Assembly (NCBI RefSeq): GCF_036320965.1
Contig: NC_092241.1
Span: forward strand, 25,570,986-25,634,985
Length of the DNA stretch: 64,000 nucleotides
Origin: Panulirus ornatus
Taxonomy: Eukaryota; Arthropoda; Malacostraca; Decapoda; Palinuridae
Direction: 5' to 3'
Shown: positions 32,135 to 43,400 of the stretch, one piece after another
Layout of the letters: each line of letters opens with the position of its first letter
Numbering within the stretch: the first letter of the stretch is position 1
Notes under the pieces: generated by a model
The model's database searches: none
What the model saw: the letters and a program-made list of their open reading frames with translations, nothing else
Told to the model about the DNA's origin: nothing
Position numbers and translations under genes: made by a program

Positions 32135-34253
32135 ATAGAACACCGGGGGGGGGGGGCAGAGCTCCACCCCCACGTTATACACCGGGGGGGGGGGGCAGTG
32201 CTCAACCCCCACGTTATACACCGGGGGGGGGGGGCAGTGCTCAACCCCCACGTTATACACCGGGGGGGGGGGCAGTGCTCAACCCCCACGTTATACACCG
32301 GGGGGGGGGGGCAGTGCTCAACCCCCACGTTATACACCGGGGGGCAGTGCTCAACCCCCACGTTATACACCGGGGGGATAGATCTCCAACCCCACGTTAT
32401 ACACCGGGGGGGCAGATCTCCACCCCCACGTTATACACCGGGGGGGCAGATCTCCACCCCCACGTTATACACCGGGGGGGGGCAGTGCTCCACCCCCACG
32501 TTATACACCGGGGGGGCAGTGCTCCACCCCCACGTTATACACCGGGGGGGCAGTGCTCCACCCCCACGTTATACACCGGGGGGGGCAGTGCTCAACCCCC
32601 ACGTTATACACCGGGGGGGCAGTGCTCCACCCCCACGTTATACACCGGGGGGGGCAGTGCTCCACCCCCACGTTATACACCGGGGGGGGCAGTGCTCAAC
32701 CCCCACGTTATACACCGGGGGGGCAGTGCTCAACCCCCACGTTATACACCGGGGGGGCAGTGCTCAACCCCCACGTTATACACCGGGGGGGCAGTGCTCC
32801 ATCCCCACGTTATACACCGGGGGGGCAGTGCTCCACCCCCACGTTATACACCGGGGGGGCAGTGCTCCACCCCCACGTTATACACCGGGGGGGCAGTGCT
32901 CCACCCCCACGTTATACACCGGGGGGGCAGTGCTCCACCCCCACGTTATACACCGGGGGGGCAGTGCTCAACCCCCACGTTATACACCGGGGGGGCAGTG
33001 CTCAACCCCCACGTTATACACCGGGGGGGGCAGTGCTCAACCCCCACGTTATACACCGGGGGGGGCAGTGCTCCACCCCCACGTTATACACCGGGGGGGC
33101 AGTGCTCCACCCCCACTTTATACACCGGGGGGGCAGTGCTCAACCCCCACGTTATACACCGGGGGGGCAGTGCTCCACCCCCACGTTATACACCGGGGGG
33201 GCAGTGCTCCACCCCCACGTTATACACCGGGGGGGCAGTGCTCCACCCCCACGTTATACACCGGGGGGGCAGTGCTCAACCCCCACGTTATACACCGGGG
33301 GGGCAGTGCTCAACCCCCACGTTATACACCGGGGGGGCAGTGCTCCACCCCCACGTTATACACCGGGGGGGCAGTGCTCCACCCCCACGTTATACACCGG
33401 GGGGGGGCAGTGCTCCACCCCCACGTTATACACCGGGGGGGCAGTGCTCCACCCCCACGTTATACACCGGGGGGGCAGTGCTCAACCCCCACGTTATACA
33501 CCGGGGGGCAGTGCTCAACCCCCACGTTATACACCGGGGGGGCAGTGCTCCACCCCCACGTTATACACCGGGGGGGCAGTGCTCAACCCCCACGTTATAC
33601 ACCGGGGGGGCAGTGCTCCACCCCCACGTTATACACCGGGGGGGCAGTGCTCAACCCTCACGTTATACACCGGGGGGGCAGTGCTCCACCCCCACGTTAT
33701 ACACCGGGGGGGCAGTGCTCAACCCCCACGTTATACACCGGGGGGGCAGTGCTCAACCCCCACGTTATACACCGGGGGGGCAGTGCTCCACCCCCACGTT
33801 ATACACCGGGGGGGGCAGTGCTCAACCCCCACGTTATACACCGGGGGGGCAGTGCTCAACCCCCACGTTATACACCGGGGGGGCAGTGCTCCACCCCCAC
33901 GTTATACACCGGGGGGGCAGTGCTCCACCCCCACGTTATACACCGGGGGGGCAGTGCTCAACCCCCACGTTATACACCGGGGGGGCAGTGCTCAACCCCC
34001 ACGTTATACACCGGGGGGGGCAGTGCTCCACCCCCACGTTATACACCGGGGGGGCAGTGCTCAACCCCCACGTTATACACCGGGGGGGCAGTGCTCAACC
34101 CCCACGTTATACACCGGGGGGGGGCAGTGCTCCACCCCCACGTTATACACCGGGGGGGCAGTGCTCCACCCCCACGTTATACACCGGGGGGGGGGCAGTG
34201 CTCCACCCCCACGTTATACACCGGGGGGGCAGTGCTCAACCCCCACGTTATAC
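32135..34253. repeat. G-rich 34-bp satellite array A1, about 62 copies
   Basis: Unit order is a G run (5 to 13), CAGTGCTCMACCCCCACG, TTATACACC. CCAC/AACC is the main allele. The first units carry the longest G runs (11-13). Units near 32375-32450 read AGATCTCC instead of AGTGCTCC. The unit has no stop in any plus frame, so three overlapping ORFs of 608-755 codons exist; they are not genes. Matches A2. Confidence 0.97.
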
Positions 34254-34303
34254 AGGAAGGCCGCTCGTGTAGGGGGGGGGGGGGACTCGTGGCAGGTGAA
34301 GGC

Positions 34304-34342
<39 letters not shown>

Positions 34343-34497
34343 ATGTGGCCAGGGCCAAACTGAGCGTCACGTGATGTAAAACTCGCGTGAGTCACTACGC
34401 TGAGCCTCGCTCAAAACACCACATTTCAGTCTGACATTTTACTCATGAAATACTTCATATCTAAGCAGGAAATGTACATACATATATACATTATATC

Positions 34498-34540
<43 letters not shown>

Positions 34541-34991
34541 GAAGTGTTGCTCTGTTTATGTACACAATGACGTCATTATGACTTAACCATTCCTGTGATA
34601 ATTTCTTGTGACACAGTACGTAGTCATGTTCATATGTGTTGTGAAGGATGGGTCATCTTCAACAATGTCTAATGTATTTTGTTGTCAGTAAACAAGTCTA
34701 TCTATCGATTTATCTATCTATCTGCCTGTCTATTTACGGGACAGCACGATACATGTTCCCTCCGTACCCGGATGTGTGGCTCTTTGCGAGGGAGAGACAG
34801 GATGGTACAAGGTCACGGGACAGAGGGAGGTCACAGCTGGGTCACACCGCCTCAGCCTGACTACTCGATCAAGGTCACATTATGTAAATGTCCTACCACT
34901 CATCACGGAAGTGGAGACCACAAGACAACACACTGGTACACACAGGAAAATGTTTGTACTGTACATATGTGGATCATGTTGACTACAACTG
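34254..34991. repeat. Duplicated spacer U1 between arrays A1 and B1
   Basis: Non-satellite segment beginning AGGAAGGCCGCTCGTGTAGG. It contains (GT)n tracts at 34306-34340 and 34501-34537 and a short TATC-rich patch (34696-34728). It matches U2 with few substitutions and differing microsatellite lengths. No gene is supported. Confidence 0.9.
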
Positions 34992-35971
34992 TCAGGGGTC
35001 AGGTTTGATGTCAGGGGTCAGGTTTGATGACAGGGGTCAGGTTTGATGACAGGGGTCAGGTTTGATGTCAGGGGTCAGGTTTGATGACAGGGGTCAGGTT
35101 TGATGACAGGGTCAGTTTGATGTCAGGGGTCAGTTTGATGACAGGGGTCAGGTTTGATGACAGGGGTCAGGTTTGATGTCAGGGGTCAGGTTTGATGTCA
35201 GGGGTCAGGTTGATGACAGGGGTCAGGTTTGATGTCAGGGGTCAGGTTTGATGTCAGGGGTCAGGTTTGATGTCAGGGGTCAGGTTTGATGACAGGGGTC
35301 AGGTTTGATGACAGGGGTCAGGTTTGATGTCAGGGGTCAGGTTTGATGTCAGGGGTCAGGTTTGATGTCAGGGGTCAGGTTTGATGACAGGGGTCAGGTT
35401 TGATGTCAGGGGTCAGGTTTGATGTCAGGGGTCAGGTTTGATGTCAGGGGTCAGGTTTGATGTCAGGGGTCAGGTTTGATGACAGGGGTCAGGTTTGATG
35501 TCAGGGGTCAGGTTTGATGTCAGGGGTCAGGTTTGATGTCAGGGGTCAGGTTTGATGTCAGGGGTCAGGTTTGATGACAGGGGTCAGGTTTGATGTCAGG
35601 GGTCAGGTTTGATGTCAGGGGTCAGGTTTGATGTCAGGGGTCAGGTTTGATGTCAGGGGTCAGGTTTGATGACAGGGGTCAGGTTTGATGTCATGGGTCA
35701 GGTTTGATGTCAGGGGTCAGGTTTGATGTCAGGGGTCAGGTTTGATGACAGGGGTCAGGTTTGATGTCAGGGGTCAGGTTTGATGTCAGGGGTCAGGTTT
35801 GATGTCAGGGGTCAGGTTTGATGTCAGGGGTCAGGTTTGATGTCAGGGGTCAGGTTTGATGTCAGGGGTCAGGTTTGATGTCAGGGGTCAGGTTTGATGA
35901 CAGGGGTCAGGTTTGATGTCAGGGGTCAGGTTTGATGACAGGGGTCAGGTTTGATGTTCAGGGGTCAGGTT
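34992..35971. repeat. 19-bp satellite array B1, about 51 copies
   Basis: Unit TCAGGGGTCAGGTTTGATG with a T/A alternative at the first base (GTCAGG or GACAGG). One unit near 35691 has CATGGG. The array stops mid-unit at 35971, joined directly to CCGTTATACACCGG of array A2. Confidence 0.97.
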
Positions 35972-37450
35972 CCGTTATACACCGGGGGGGCAGTGCTCCA
36001 CCCCCACGTTATACACCGGGGGGCAGTGCTCCACCCCCACGTTATACACCGGGGGGGCAGTGCTCCACCCCCACGTTATACACCGGGGGGGCAGTGCTCC
36101 ACCCCCACGTTATACACCGGGGGGGCAGTGCTCCACCCCCACGTTATACACCGGGGGGGCAGTGCTCAACCCCCACGTTATACACCGGTGGGGCAGTGCT
36201 CAACCCCCACGTTATACACCGGGGGGGGGGCAGTGCTCCACCCCCACGTTATACACCGGGGGGGCAGTGCTCCACCCCCACGTTATACACGGGGGGGGCA
36301 GTGCTCCACCCCCACGTTATACACCGGGGGGGCAGTGCTCAACCCCCACGTTATACACCGGGGGGCAGTGCTCAACCCCACGTTATACACCGGGGGGGCA
36401 GTGCTCCACCCCCACGTTATACACCCGGGGGGGCAGTGCTCCACCCCCACGTTATACACCGGGGGGGCAGTGCTCCACCCCCACGTTATACACCGGGGGG
36501 GCAGTGCTCCACCCCCACGTTATACACCGGGGGGGCAGTGCTCCACCCCCACGTTATACACCGGGGGGGCAGTGCTCCACCCCCACGTTATACACCGGGG
36601 GGGCAGTGCTCACCCCCACGTTATACACCGGGGGGGCAGTGCTCCACCCCCACGTTATACACCGGGGGGGCAGTGCTCCACCCCCCACGTTATACACCGG
36701 GGGGGCAGTGCTCCACCCCCACGTTATACACCGGGGGGGCAGTGCTCAACCCCCACGTTATACACCGGGGGGCAGTGCTCAACCCCCACGTTATACACCG
36801 GGGGGGCAGTGCTCAACCCCCACGTTATACACCGGGGGGGCAGTGCTCCACCCCCACGTTATACACCGGGGGGGCAGTGCTCCACCCCCACGTTATACAC
36901 CGGGGGGGCAGTGCTCCACCCCCACGTTATACACCGGGGGGGCAGTGCTCCACCCCCACGTTATACACCGGGGGGCAGTGCTCCACCCCCACGTTATACA
37001 CCCGGGGGGGCAGTGCTCAACCCCCACGTTATACACCGGGGGGGCAGTGCTCCACCCCCACGTTATACACCGGGGGGGCAGTGCTCCACCCCCACGTTAT
37101 ACACCGGGGGGGCAGTGCTCCACCCCCACGTTATACACCGGGGGGGCAGTGCTCAACCCCCACGTTATACACCGGGGGGGGGGCAGTGCTCAACCCCCAC
37201 GTTATACACCGGGGGGGCAGTGCTCCACCCCCACGTTATACACCGGGGGGGCAGTGCTCAACCCCCACGTTATACACCGGGGGGGCAGTGCTCAACCCCC
37301 ACGTTATACACCGGGGGGGGCAGTGCTCCACCCCCACGTTATACACCGGGGGGGCAGTGCTCCGCCCCCACGTTATACACCGGGGGGGGGCAGTGCTCCA
37401 CCCCCACGTTATACACCGGGGGGGGGCAGTGCTCAACCCCCACGTTATAC
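35972..37450. repeat. G-rich 34-bp satellite array A2, about 43 copies
   Basis: Same unit as A1, beginning with a partial unit at the B1 junction. Variants include CCCGGGG near 36423 and 37011, and a C-run length change near 36680. The three plus-frame ORFs over it (469-539 codons) are artefacts. Confidence 0.97.
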
Positions 37451-37501
37451 AGGAAGGCCGCTCGTGTAGGGGGGGGGGGGGGACTCGTGGCAGGTGAAGG
37501 C

Positions 37502-37538
<37 letters not shown>

Positions 37539-37691
37539 ATGTGGCCAGGGCCAAACTGAGCGTCACGTGATGTAAAACTCGCGTGAGTCACTACGCTGAG
37601 CCTCGCTCAAAACACCACATTTCAGTCTGACATTTTACTCATGAAATACTTCATATCTAAGCAGGAAATGTACATACTATATACATTATAT

Positions 37692-37726
<35 letters not shown>

Positions 37727-38175
37727 GAAGTGTTGCTCTGTTTATGTACACAATGACGTCATTATGACTTAACCATTCCTGTGATAATTTCTTGTGACAC
37801 AGTACGTAGTCATGTTCTTATGTGTTGTGAAGGATGGGTCATCTTCAACAGTCTAATGTATTTTGTTGTCTGTAAACAAGTCTATCTATCGATTTATCTA
37901 TCTATCTGCCTGTCTATTTACGGGACAGCACGATACATGTTCCCTCCATACCCGGATGTGTGGCTCCTTGCGAGGGAGAGACAGGATGGTACAAGGTCAC
38001 GGGACAGAGGGAGGTCACAGCTGGGTCACACCGCCTCAGCCTGACTACTCGATCAAGGTCACATTATAAAAATGTCCTACCACTCATCACGGAAGTGGAG
38101 ACCACAAGACAACACACTGGTACACACAGGAAAATGTTTGTACTGTACATATGTGGATCATGTTGACTACAACTG
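37451..38175. repeat. Duplicated spacer U2 between arrays A2 and B2
   Basis: Same as U1. Differences include GTCAGT/GTCTGT near 37870, TCCGTACC/TCCATACC near 37947, ATGTAAAT/ATAAAAAT near 38067, and shorter GT tracts (37506-37536, 37695-37721). Confidence 0.9.
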
Positions 38176-39837
38176 TCAGGGGTCAGGTTTGATGTCAGGG
38201 GTCAGGTTTGATGACAGGGGTCAGGTTTGATGACAGGGGTCAGGTTTGATGTCAGGGGTCAGGTTTGATGACAGGGGTCAGGTTTGATGACAGGGTCAGG
38301 TTTGATGTCAGGGGTCAGGTTTGATGACAGGGGTCAGGTTTGATGACAGGGGTCAGGTTTGATGTCAGGGGTCAGGTTTGATGTCAGGGGTCAGGTTTGA
38401 TGACAGGGGTCAGGTTTGATGTCAGGGGTCAGGTTTGATGTCAGGGGTCAGGTTTGATGTCAGGGGTCAGGTTTGATGACAGGGGTCAGGTTTGATGACA
38501 GGGGTCAGGTTTGATGTCAGGGGTCAGGTTTGATGTCAGGGGTCAGGTTTGATGTCAGGGGTCAGGTTTGATGACAGGGGTCAGGTTTGATGTCAGGGGT
38601 CAGGTTTGATGTCAGGGGTCAGGTTTGATGTCAGGGGTCAGGTTTGATGTCAGGGGTCAGGTTTGATGACAGGGGTCAGGTTTGATGTCAGGGGTCAGGT
38701 TTGATGTCAGGGGTCAGGTTTGATGTCAGGGGTCAGGTTTGATGTCAGGGGTCAGGTTTGATGACAGGGGTCAGGTTTGATGTCAGGGGTCAGGTTTGAT
38801 GTCAGGGGTCAGGTTTGATGTCAGGGGTCAGGTTTGATGTCAGGGGTCAGGTTTGATGACAGGGGTCAGGTTTGATGTCATGGGTCAGGTTTGATGTCAG
38901 GGGTCAGGTTTGATGTCAGGGGTCAGGTTTGATGACAGGGGTCAGGTTTGATGTCAGGGGTCAGGTTTGATGTCAGGGGTCAGGTTTGATGTCAGGGGTC
39001 AGGTTTGATGTCAGGGGTCAGGTTTGATGTCAGGGGTCAGGTTTGATGTCAGGGGTCAGGTTTGATGTCAGGGGTCAGGTTTGATGACAGGGGTCAGGTT
39101 TGATGTCAGGGGTCAGGTTTGATGACAGGGGTCAGGTTTGATGTCAGGGGTCAGGTTTGATGACAGGGGTCAGGTTTGATGACAGGGGTCAGGTTTGATG
39201 ACAGGGGTCAGGTTTGATGACAGGGGTCAGGTTTGATGACAGGGGTCAGGTTTGATGACAGGGGTCAGGTTTGATGACAGGGGTCAGGTTTGATGACAGG
39301 GGTCAGGTTTGATGACAGGGGTCAGGTTTGATGTCAGGGGTCAGGTTTGATGTCAGGGGTCAGGTTTGATGTCAGGGGTCAGGTTTGATGTCAGGGGTCA
39401 GGTTTGATGTCAGGGGTCAGGTTTGATGACAGGGGTCAGGTTTGATGTCAGGGGTCAGGTTTGATGTCAGGGGTCAGGTTTGATGACAGGGGTCAGGTTT
39501 GATGTCAGGGGTCAGGTTTGATGACAGGGGTCAGGTTTGATGTCAGGGGTCAGGTTTGATGACAGGGGTCAGGTTTGATGTCAGGGGTCAGGTTTGATGA
39601 CAGGGGTCAGATTTGATGTCAGGGGTCAGGTTTGATGACAGGGGTCAGGTTTGATGACAGGGGTCAGATTTGATGTCAGGGGTCAGGTTTGATGTCAGGG
39701 GTCAGGTTTGATGACAGGGGTCAGGTTTGATGACAGGGGTCAGGTTTGATGACAGGGGTCAGGTTTGATGTCAGGGGTCAGGTTTGATGACAGGGGTCAG
39801 ATTTGATATCAGGGGTCAGGTTTGATGTCAGGGGTCA
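38176..39837. repeat. 19-bp satellite array B2, about 87 copies
   Basis: Same unit as B1. The order of T and A units at the start reproduces B1, including the private CATGGG unit (near 38880). The array then continues for about 36 more units with a run of A-type units (39170-39310) and a few CAGATTTGAT units (39608, 39665, 39800). Confidence 0.97.
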
Positions 39838-40352
39838 TGATGACAAGGGTCAAGTATAGTGAGAAGGTCAGCATTTTTCGTTCGTTGTCACGTGTTTTGG
39901 TAAGCGGTGATCAGCTGAGTGCGTCAGAATAGTGCTATACACATGTTGTGCCCGGTACTTCCCACAGCCAGGCGGCACATGTGGGTCATGAACGTTGTGG
40001 CCTAATGTGGGGGGGTAGCCCCACACACACACACACACACACACACCAGCCTCAGCTGTGACACTGTATATGTCTCCCTCCAAGATAAGGATCTACTTCC
40101 TGGTGAACGCTTCCTCCTCCTGACCTCATCTTTCCAAGGCACGAGAGGTCAGGTCAGGTCAGGTCATGGGGTGAGGTGAGGTGGGGGGAGACTCGCGTAC
40201 CGTCGTGACGTGCACATAAACACAGGTCTCTCATTCGTGGCGCGTGTGCGAGCCATGATTTCCCTCATGTGTGTAGTATGTAGCTGGTGAACGCTGCTTG
40301 CTCACGTCTGTGTGTGTGTGTGTGTTCACCTTTGTCACCAGAGCAAGACGGT
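39838..40352. other. Stretch with short simple tracts
   Basis: CA tract at 40021-40046, four AGGTC repeats at 40148-40167, TG tract at 40309-40325. No gene is supported. Confidence 0.55.
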
Positions 40353-40537
40353 CTGACGCCCGGCTTGTATTGTTACGACCGTCACGTGGCGGACGCCCGG
40401 CTTGTGTTGTTACGACCGTCACGTGGCGGACGCCCGGCTTGTGTTGTTACGACCGTCACGTGGCGGACGCCCGGCTTGTGTTGTTACGACCGTCACGTGG
40501 CGGACGCCCGGCTTGTGTTGTTACGACCGTCACGTGG
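40353..40537. repeat. 37-bp minisatellite, 5 copies
   Basis: Units start at 40353, 40390, 40427, 40464 and 40501 with CGGACGCCCGGCTTGTGTTG; the last four are identical. Confidence 0.95.
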
Positions 40538-40830
40538 CGCGGCGCAGTGACGGAGAAGGAGCTCCACCCTCACACAACAACACGTGCTACATCATTACAT
40601 GAGGCTGATGTACATGTAGTCTCGCTTTCCTTGTACACTCGAGCTGTGCAGGAATGTGGTTGGCGGCAGTGGTGATGTATGGAGATGATGTGAGGTCAGC
40701 ACATATATGGCAGTGAAGGTGACTTGTGTATGTGCTACAGAGACACAAGACAAGGACACGGGTGAAGTCTTATAATACAGTAGTGGGTATGACCGTTGCC
40801 GGGCAGCAGACGGTGTCGGTGACGAACGTG
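40538..40830. other. Stretch with no assignable feature
   Basis: Nothing supported. Confidence 0.5.
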
Positions 40831-40837
40831 ACCACTC

Positions 40838-40880
40838 AACCACGACGGTACGACCCTTGATCACCACCGTACGACCGTAT
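40838..40880. mobile_element. Fragment of the dispersed 21-bp unit
   Basis: ACCACGACGGTACGACCCTT followed by GATCACCACCGTACGACC. Two degenerate units, the second partly inverted. Confidence 0.4.
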
Positions 40881-40923
40881 GACCCTCGGGCAACCAGGTG
40901 AGCGGGCTGGCCTGTGGCATAGG

Positions 40924-40956
40924 AGGGGAGGGGGGGAGTACTTCCCCCCCTCCCCT
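40924..40956. repeat. Near-perfect G/C-run palindrome
   Basis: AGGGGAGGGGGGAGTACTT faces CCCCCCTCCCCT: a 33-bp near-palindrome centred on AGTACT, able to form a hairpin. Confidence 0.8.
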
Positions 40957-41043
40957 GGTGGCGCCTGGCCCATCTCTGACTAACGCCTCATATCTTCCCC
41001 CGACCCGACCGCCGACGGTTTAAATGCTCGCTATATTTGCAAA

Positions 41044-41320
41044 CTGTGTCTCGGTAGCAGGCCAGACTGTGTCTCAGTAGCAGGCCAGACTGTGCCTCAG
41101 TAGCAGGCCAGACTGTGTCTCGGTAGCAGGCCAGACTGTGCCTCGGTAGCAGGCCAGACTGTGCCTCAGTAGCAGGCCAGACTGTGCCTCGGTAGCAGGC
41201 CAGACTGTGCCTCGGTAGCAGGCCAGACTGTGTCTCGGTAGCAGGCCAGACTGTGTCTCGGTAGCAGGCCAGACTGTGTCTCGGTAGCAGGCCAGACTGT
41301 GCCTCGGTAGCAGGCCAGAC
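41044..41320. repeat. 23-bp minisatellite, 12 copies
   Basis: Units include CTCGGTAGCAGGCCAGACTG. TGTCTC/TGCCTC and CGG/CAG alleles are mixed. Confidence 0.95.
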
Positions 41321-41428
41321 CGTGTCCTGCACACTGACGTTATCACACAAAACTGACCAGGTTGCCCAGGGTTGAGCAGTGACCTACGTCGTGTGGTGGG
41401 TCTTGCCTTCGTCAGATCGTGGGGGAAT

Positions 41429-41605
41429 GCGACGTGTGTTGTGTGACGGGGTTATCTGCTGGAGCGACGTGTGTTGTGTGACGGGGTTATCTGCTGGAGC
41501 GACGTGTGTTGTGTGACGGGGTTATCTGCTGGAGGACAGTACATGGCAGTACATGTGTTGTGTGACGGGGTTATCTGCTGGAGGACAGTACATGGCAGTA
41601 CATGA
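41429..41605. repeat. 35-bp minisatellite, about 4 copies plus variant units
   Basis: Starts at 41429, 41464 and 41499 with GCGACGTGTGTTGTGTGACG. The later copies are interrupted by GGACAGTACATGGCAGTACA, which itself occurs twice. Confidence 0.9.
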
Positions 41606-41990
41606 GAGTGACGTCATACGGTGCCTAACGAGGTTACATGATGAAGGTTAGTGGCAGATCATGACCAGGCCAGATGACGGATGTCTTCCTGTAGGACACT
41701 GACGCAGTAGCCTGTATTCCTGATGTGTGTAGATGGAGAGTGTGGTACAGCAGAAGGCTCCTGCCCCCCCAGTATTCCCTCCGGCAGTAAAGTCCACACA
41801 GTTATCTCCAACGTTACTGATATCGCCCTTAAGACTGGCAGAGCGGGAGAGGGGCACGAGAGTATACACTTAAAGAGCCAGTTAAGGAGAAGAAAGGAAT
41901 TAGAAGAGTTCTACGTGCAGCAGGGTTACTCTTGGCCGTTTTCTGTAATGGACAAGTAAGTGACAGGACTAATGCAATCTGAGGAGAACC
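41606..41990. other. Stretch with no assignable gene
   Basis: The plus frame at 41723-41959 is open for 78 codons with a basic C-terminal part (KSQLRRRKELEEFYVQQGYS) and ends TAAGTG just after a possible donor (GACAAGTAAGTG at 41949-41960, an AAG-GTAAG-like site). This is weak exon evidence only. Confidence 0.35.
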
Positions 41991-42243
41991 ATGACGTCAC
42001 GACCCTTGAGCATGCATGACGTCACGACCCTTGAGCATGCATGACGTCACGACCCTTGAGGATGCAGGACGGCATGACCTTTGAACATGACCAGGGATTA
42101 TGGGTCAGGTCAAAGATCTGGCCATCACACTTCAAGATCGTACCGTCGCGTTCAAGGATCGTACCGTCGTGCTCAAGGATCGTACCGTCGTGCTCAAGGA
42201 TCGTACCGTCGTGCTCAAGGATCGTACCGTCGTGCTCAAGGGA
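41991..42243. mobile_element. Arrayed-end element with opposed arrays on both sides
   Basis: Left end: three 25-bp units containing ACGACCCTTGAGCATGC at 41991, 42016 and 42041. Core: ATGACCTTTGAACATGACCA, GGGTCAGGTCAAAGATCTGG. Right end: five inverted units of 20-21 bp containing GATCGTACCGTCGTGCTCAA, about 42134-42243. The two arrays are mutually inverted versions of the same unit. No ORF is shared with the other copies. Confidence 0.65.
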
Positions 42244-42266
42244 TCAATATGTACCTGTCTGCTAAC

Positions 42267-42349
42267 ACACACACACACACACACACACACTGCGGCAGAT
42301 AACCAGTGCGAGGTTGCCCATAGCGCTTGGCCGGCTGAGCGAGGTTCCT

Positions 42350-42380
<31 letters not shown>
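42267..42380. repeat. (AC)n and (GT)n tracts
   Basis: AC tract at 42267-42290 and GT tract at 42352-42380, facing each other across about 60 bp. Confidence 0.9.
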
Positions 42381-42381
<1 letters not shown>

Positions 42382-42550
42382 GGTCAGGGACACAGGAAAC
42401 ACAGGACGGACGGGCCTGACACACGACGTGGAGGACCCAGGCAAGACAGCGCCACAGCAACGTGGAGTATATGAAGGAGCGCCAGACTCGTGCACACAGC
42501 ACCCAACACCAGGTGGCCTCTCCTGGTTATTGGGGTACTGACACGATCAT

Positions 42551-42574
42551 TGTTGTTGTTGTTGTTGTTGTTGT
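42551..42574. repeat. (TTG)n microsatellite
   Basis: Eight TTG units. Confidence 0.9.
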
Positions 42575-43400
42575 GGCTGGTGTTGTTCCATCAGCTGGGG
42601 AGGTCGGGCAGGATCCACCAGGTCCTGCTATCCAGGAGTCACGCCTCCTACCCTGGTTAGGATCAAGGTGGAGGTTGACATATCTTGCAGGGTAACTGTC
42701 TGGTGTCGTGTGTGGAGAGACGGACGTACTGGAGCTGACCTCTGGGTCACGGTGGGAGGGAGGGAAGGAACCACCAGGACTTGCATCCTCTGCCTCAACA
42801 CATCACTTCATGATTCACCTTCAGCTTCCACTGTTGACGACTTGGACGTTACTGAAGAAGATTTTGCGGACAAAATAAACAGCTGCTTCGTTACTTTGTT
42901 CTTGAGGACGTCTTGTTTCTTGCTGCATCTGGTAACGTTGTTGTCACGATGTTGTTACATATATAGAGTATGTTATGAGAGAGACAGTTATTGATCAGAA
43001 GGCAAACAAGACATGAGGAGGGTGAGGGAGGCGTGTGTGTGTGTACCCATGTGTGGTAGCGACATGTTCCGCTGCTTTGGAGCAACCCAGGCGTGGCTTG
43101 TTGATGATAACATTGTTGATCACTGGATAATAACACGAGGGAATCTGTCTTGCTTCCTGACGCTCCTCACACCAGGGAGGAGGAGGAGGAGGTTTGTCCG
43201 CAAGAGATAACATTATGCTTCACGAAGTAACGGAAGATGTCTTATTCATCATACTTAACAGCAAGACTAACTGATGGAAGAAAAGTACACATTGATGATG
43301 TTGTTAGATGATCCTCAGAAGATTTTCATGATCCAGAACCAACAACTTACGTTGACAGTAGTGAAGACACCACATGATGGTACAGGGAGCAGTGAGACGC
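42575..43400. other. Stretch with no recognised gene
   Basis: A plus frame near 42824-42910 reads TVDDLDVTEEDFADKINSCF, protein-like and possibly from the 5' part of a LINE ORF, but too short to assign. The rest is empty. Confidence 0.4.

Noticed and set aside
35932..37570. ORFs of 469-539 codons
   Set aside because: Same stop-free 34-bp unit as array A1; all three plus frames are open.
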